From Oleiharenicola sp. (lineage in GTDB: Bacteria; Verrucomicrobiota; Verrucomicrobiia; Opitutales; Opitutaceae), in assembly GCA_025363455.1 (NCBI GenBank), contig JANYDW010000066.1:1-64000 (forward strand): DNA of 64,000 nucleotides, given 5' to 3'. The notes beneath the pieces are model-generated. The model made no database searches, had not been told where the DNA came from, and saw nothing but the letters and a program-made list of their open reading frames with translations. The translations under genes and the position numbers were made by a program. Shown piece after piece: positions 62,959 through 64,000 of the stretch (positions are counted from its first letter, which is position 1; each line of letters starts with the position of its first letter).

Positions 62959-63387
62959 GTGTGTTTGCCCCTCGCTCCCGTGATAAATCGAATTAATCCC
63001 GTCAAAATCCTGCTCGTCGATGATGAGACCTATATGCGGGTTTTCGTCGGGCAGGCGTTGCGGGTGTCCATCAACTGCACCCTGTTGGAGGCGCGCAACG
63101 GGGAGGAGGCCATCGCCACCTGCGAGGCGGGCAATCCGGACCTGATCATTCTCGACATCCACATGCCGCGCATGGACGGCGTGACGGCCCTCGGCAAGAT
63201 TCGCACGCTCAAGCCGGACACGCCCGTCGTCATGCTAACCTCGGCCTCGGAGGAGGCGGTGGTTGAAAGCTGTGTGACCGCCGGCGCCTCGTTTTTTATC
63301 CGGAAGGATGTCCGGGCGGGCCTGCTAAGAAACGAACTGGCGGCGATGCTCGAACAATTTTTCCCGGAAGAAAAGGCACCACAATGA
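62959..63387 (+). CDS. Single-domain response regulator (CheY-like)
   Basis: VKILLVDDETYMRVFVGQAL; PDLIILDIHMPRMDGVTALGKI; VVMLTSASEEAVV; FIRKDVR. Confidence 0.92.
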   Translation: MCLPLAPVINRINPVKILLVDDETYMRVFVGQALRVSINCTLLEARNGEEAIATCEAGNPDLIILDIHMPRMDGVTALGKIRTLKPDTPVVMLTSASEEAVVESCVTAGASFFIRKDVRAGLLRNELAAMLEQFFPEEKAPQ

Positions 63388-63581
63388 GCACGCCCGAACA
63401 ACCTAAGGCCAAAGTTCCTTCGCTGGCGGATTTTTTGGTCCGCTACGACCTGAAATCCCTGCTGGAAGAGGCGCGGCTGGATTACGAGGAGGCCTCTTCT
63501 GGCAGCCCCCGTCATCTGGACCAGAAAGACATCGCTGCGCGGTTCGCCGCGAAGCGCACCCCGCCCAAGCCCGTCCCATGA
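63384..63581 (+). CDS. Small hypothetical protein, translationally coupled
   Basis: Overlaps the stop of the upstream response regulator (ATGA) and the start of the downstream gene (ATGA). Confidence 0.65.
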   Translation: MSTPEQPKAKVPSLADFLVRYDLKSLLEEARLDYEEASSGSPRHLDQKDIAARFAAKRTPPKPVP

Positions 63582-64000
63582 GCCACGTGGAGCAATTTCT
63601 CGAGTCCGTGCGCCGGCAAGCCCCGGCCCAGCTCCAACTGATCGACTCCCGGGCGAACTTGCTCAAGACGGAGCCGATGCGGCTGCTTTCTGATTTGATG
63701 GAACGGGGAGTGTTGCCGAAGAGCCGCCTGTGCCAGTTGTGGGCCGATTCCCTCGGCGTGGCTTACGTCAACCCGACGGCCGTGGCCGTCCCGACCGACG
63801 GCTTCGAACAGCTGCCGGTGGACATCGCGCGGCGCGTCGGGGCGGTCGCGCTCAACTCGATGGGGGATGGCGTGACGGTGGCCATGGGCGACCCGCTCAA
63901 TACCAAGCAGGTCGAGTCGCTGGGCAAGATTCTAGGCAAGACGGTCAGCCCGGTCTTCGCCCACCCCGACGAGATCGCGACCGTGATCGACATGTACCTC
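63578..64000 (+). CDS. GspE/PilB-type ATPase N-terminal domain (truncated by window end)
   Basis: MSHVEQFLESVRRQAPAQLQLIDSRANLLKTEPMRLLSDLMERGVLPKSRLCQLWADSLGVAYVNPTAVAVPTDGFEQLPVDIARRVGAVALNSMGDGVTVAMGDPLN, MshEN/T2SSE_N-like. Confidence 0.8.
   Translation, partial: MSHVEQFLESVRRQAPAQLQLIDSRANLLKTEPMRLLSDLMERGVLPKSRLCQLWADSLGVAYVNPTAVAVPTDGFEQLPVDIARRVGAVALNSMGDGVTVAMGDPLNTKQVESLGKILGKTVSPVFAHPDEIATVIDMYL

Overview
This 64 kb window is a GC-rich bacterial chromosome segment. Gene content and repeat style suggest a PVC-group / Verrucomicrobia (Opitutaceae-like) genome, but that is inference. Most of it is a housekeeping backbone: thrS, cysS, hemB, pyrD, cysE-like, tRNA-Leu(GAG), tsaE, thiL, a GMC oxidoreductase pair, two hybrid histidine kinases, mnmA, a GH13 pullulanase-like enzyme, gap-pgk-tpiA, an M1 peptidase, ispA-like, murJ, rpmB, a ctpA-like protease, tsaD, a very large four-ABC-module uvrA, a glycosyltransferase, lpdA and the start of a gspE/pilB-like gene. 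The first 5 kb is a lower-GC accessory region with an IS21-like terminus, an orphan HicB-like protein, a 630-aa repeat protein and a lipoprotein + SET-domain gene pair. The most unusual content is the repetitive DNA. (1) There are several REP/BIME-like palindrome families headed GTAG/GGAG/GTGG; many copies are inserted in frame inside uvrA, tsaD and mnmA, and several supply the TAG stop codon of the neighbouring gene. (2) A second repeat class consists of degenerate arrays with a strict 7- (or 8-, 9-, 10-) bp period, often as inverted pairs; it occurs between glycolytic genes and in frame inside uvrA. (3) Two loci carry clusters of small perfect hairpins whose 5-nt loops fit TRRTC. (4) cysS appears chimeric: a lower-GC 3' part plus a cargo ORF was apparently imported, and the displaced original cysS 3' end remains downstream. 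All calls were made by eye; no database search was run.
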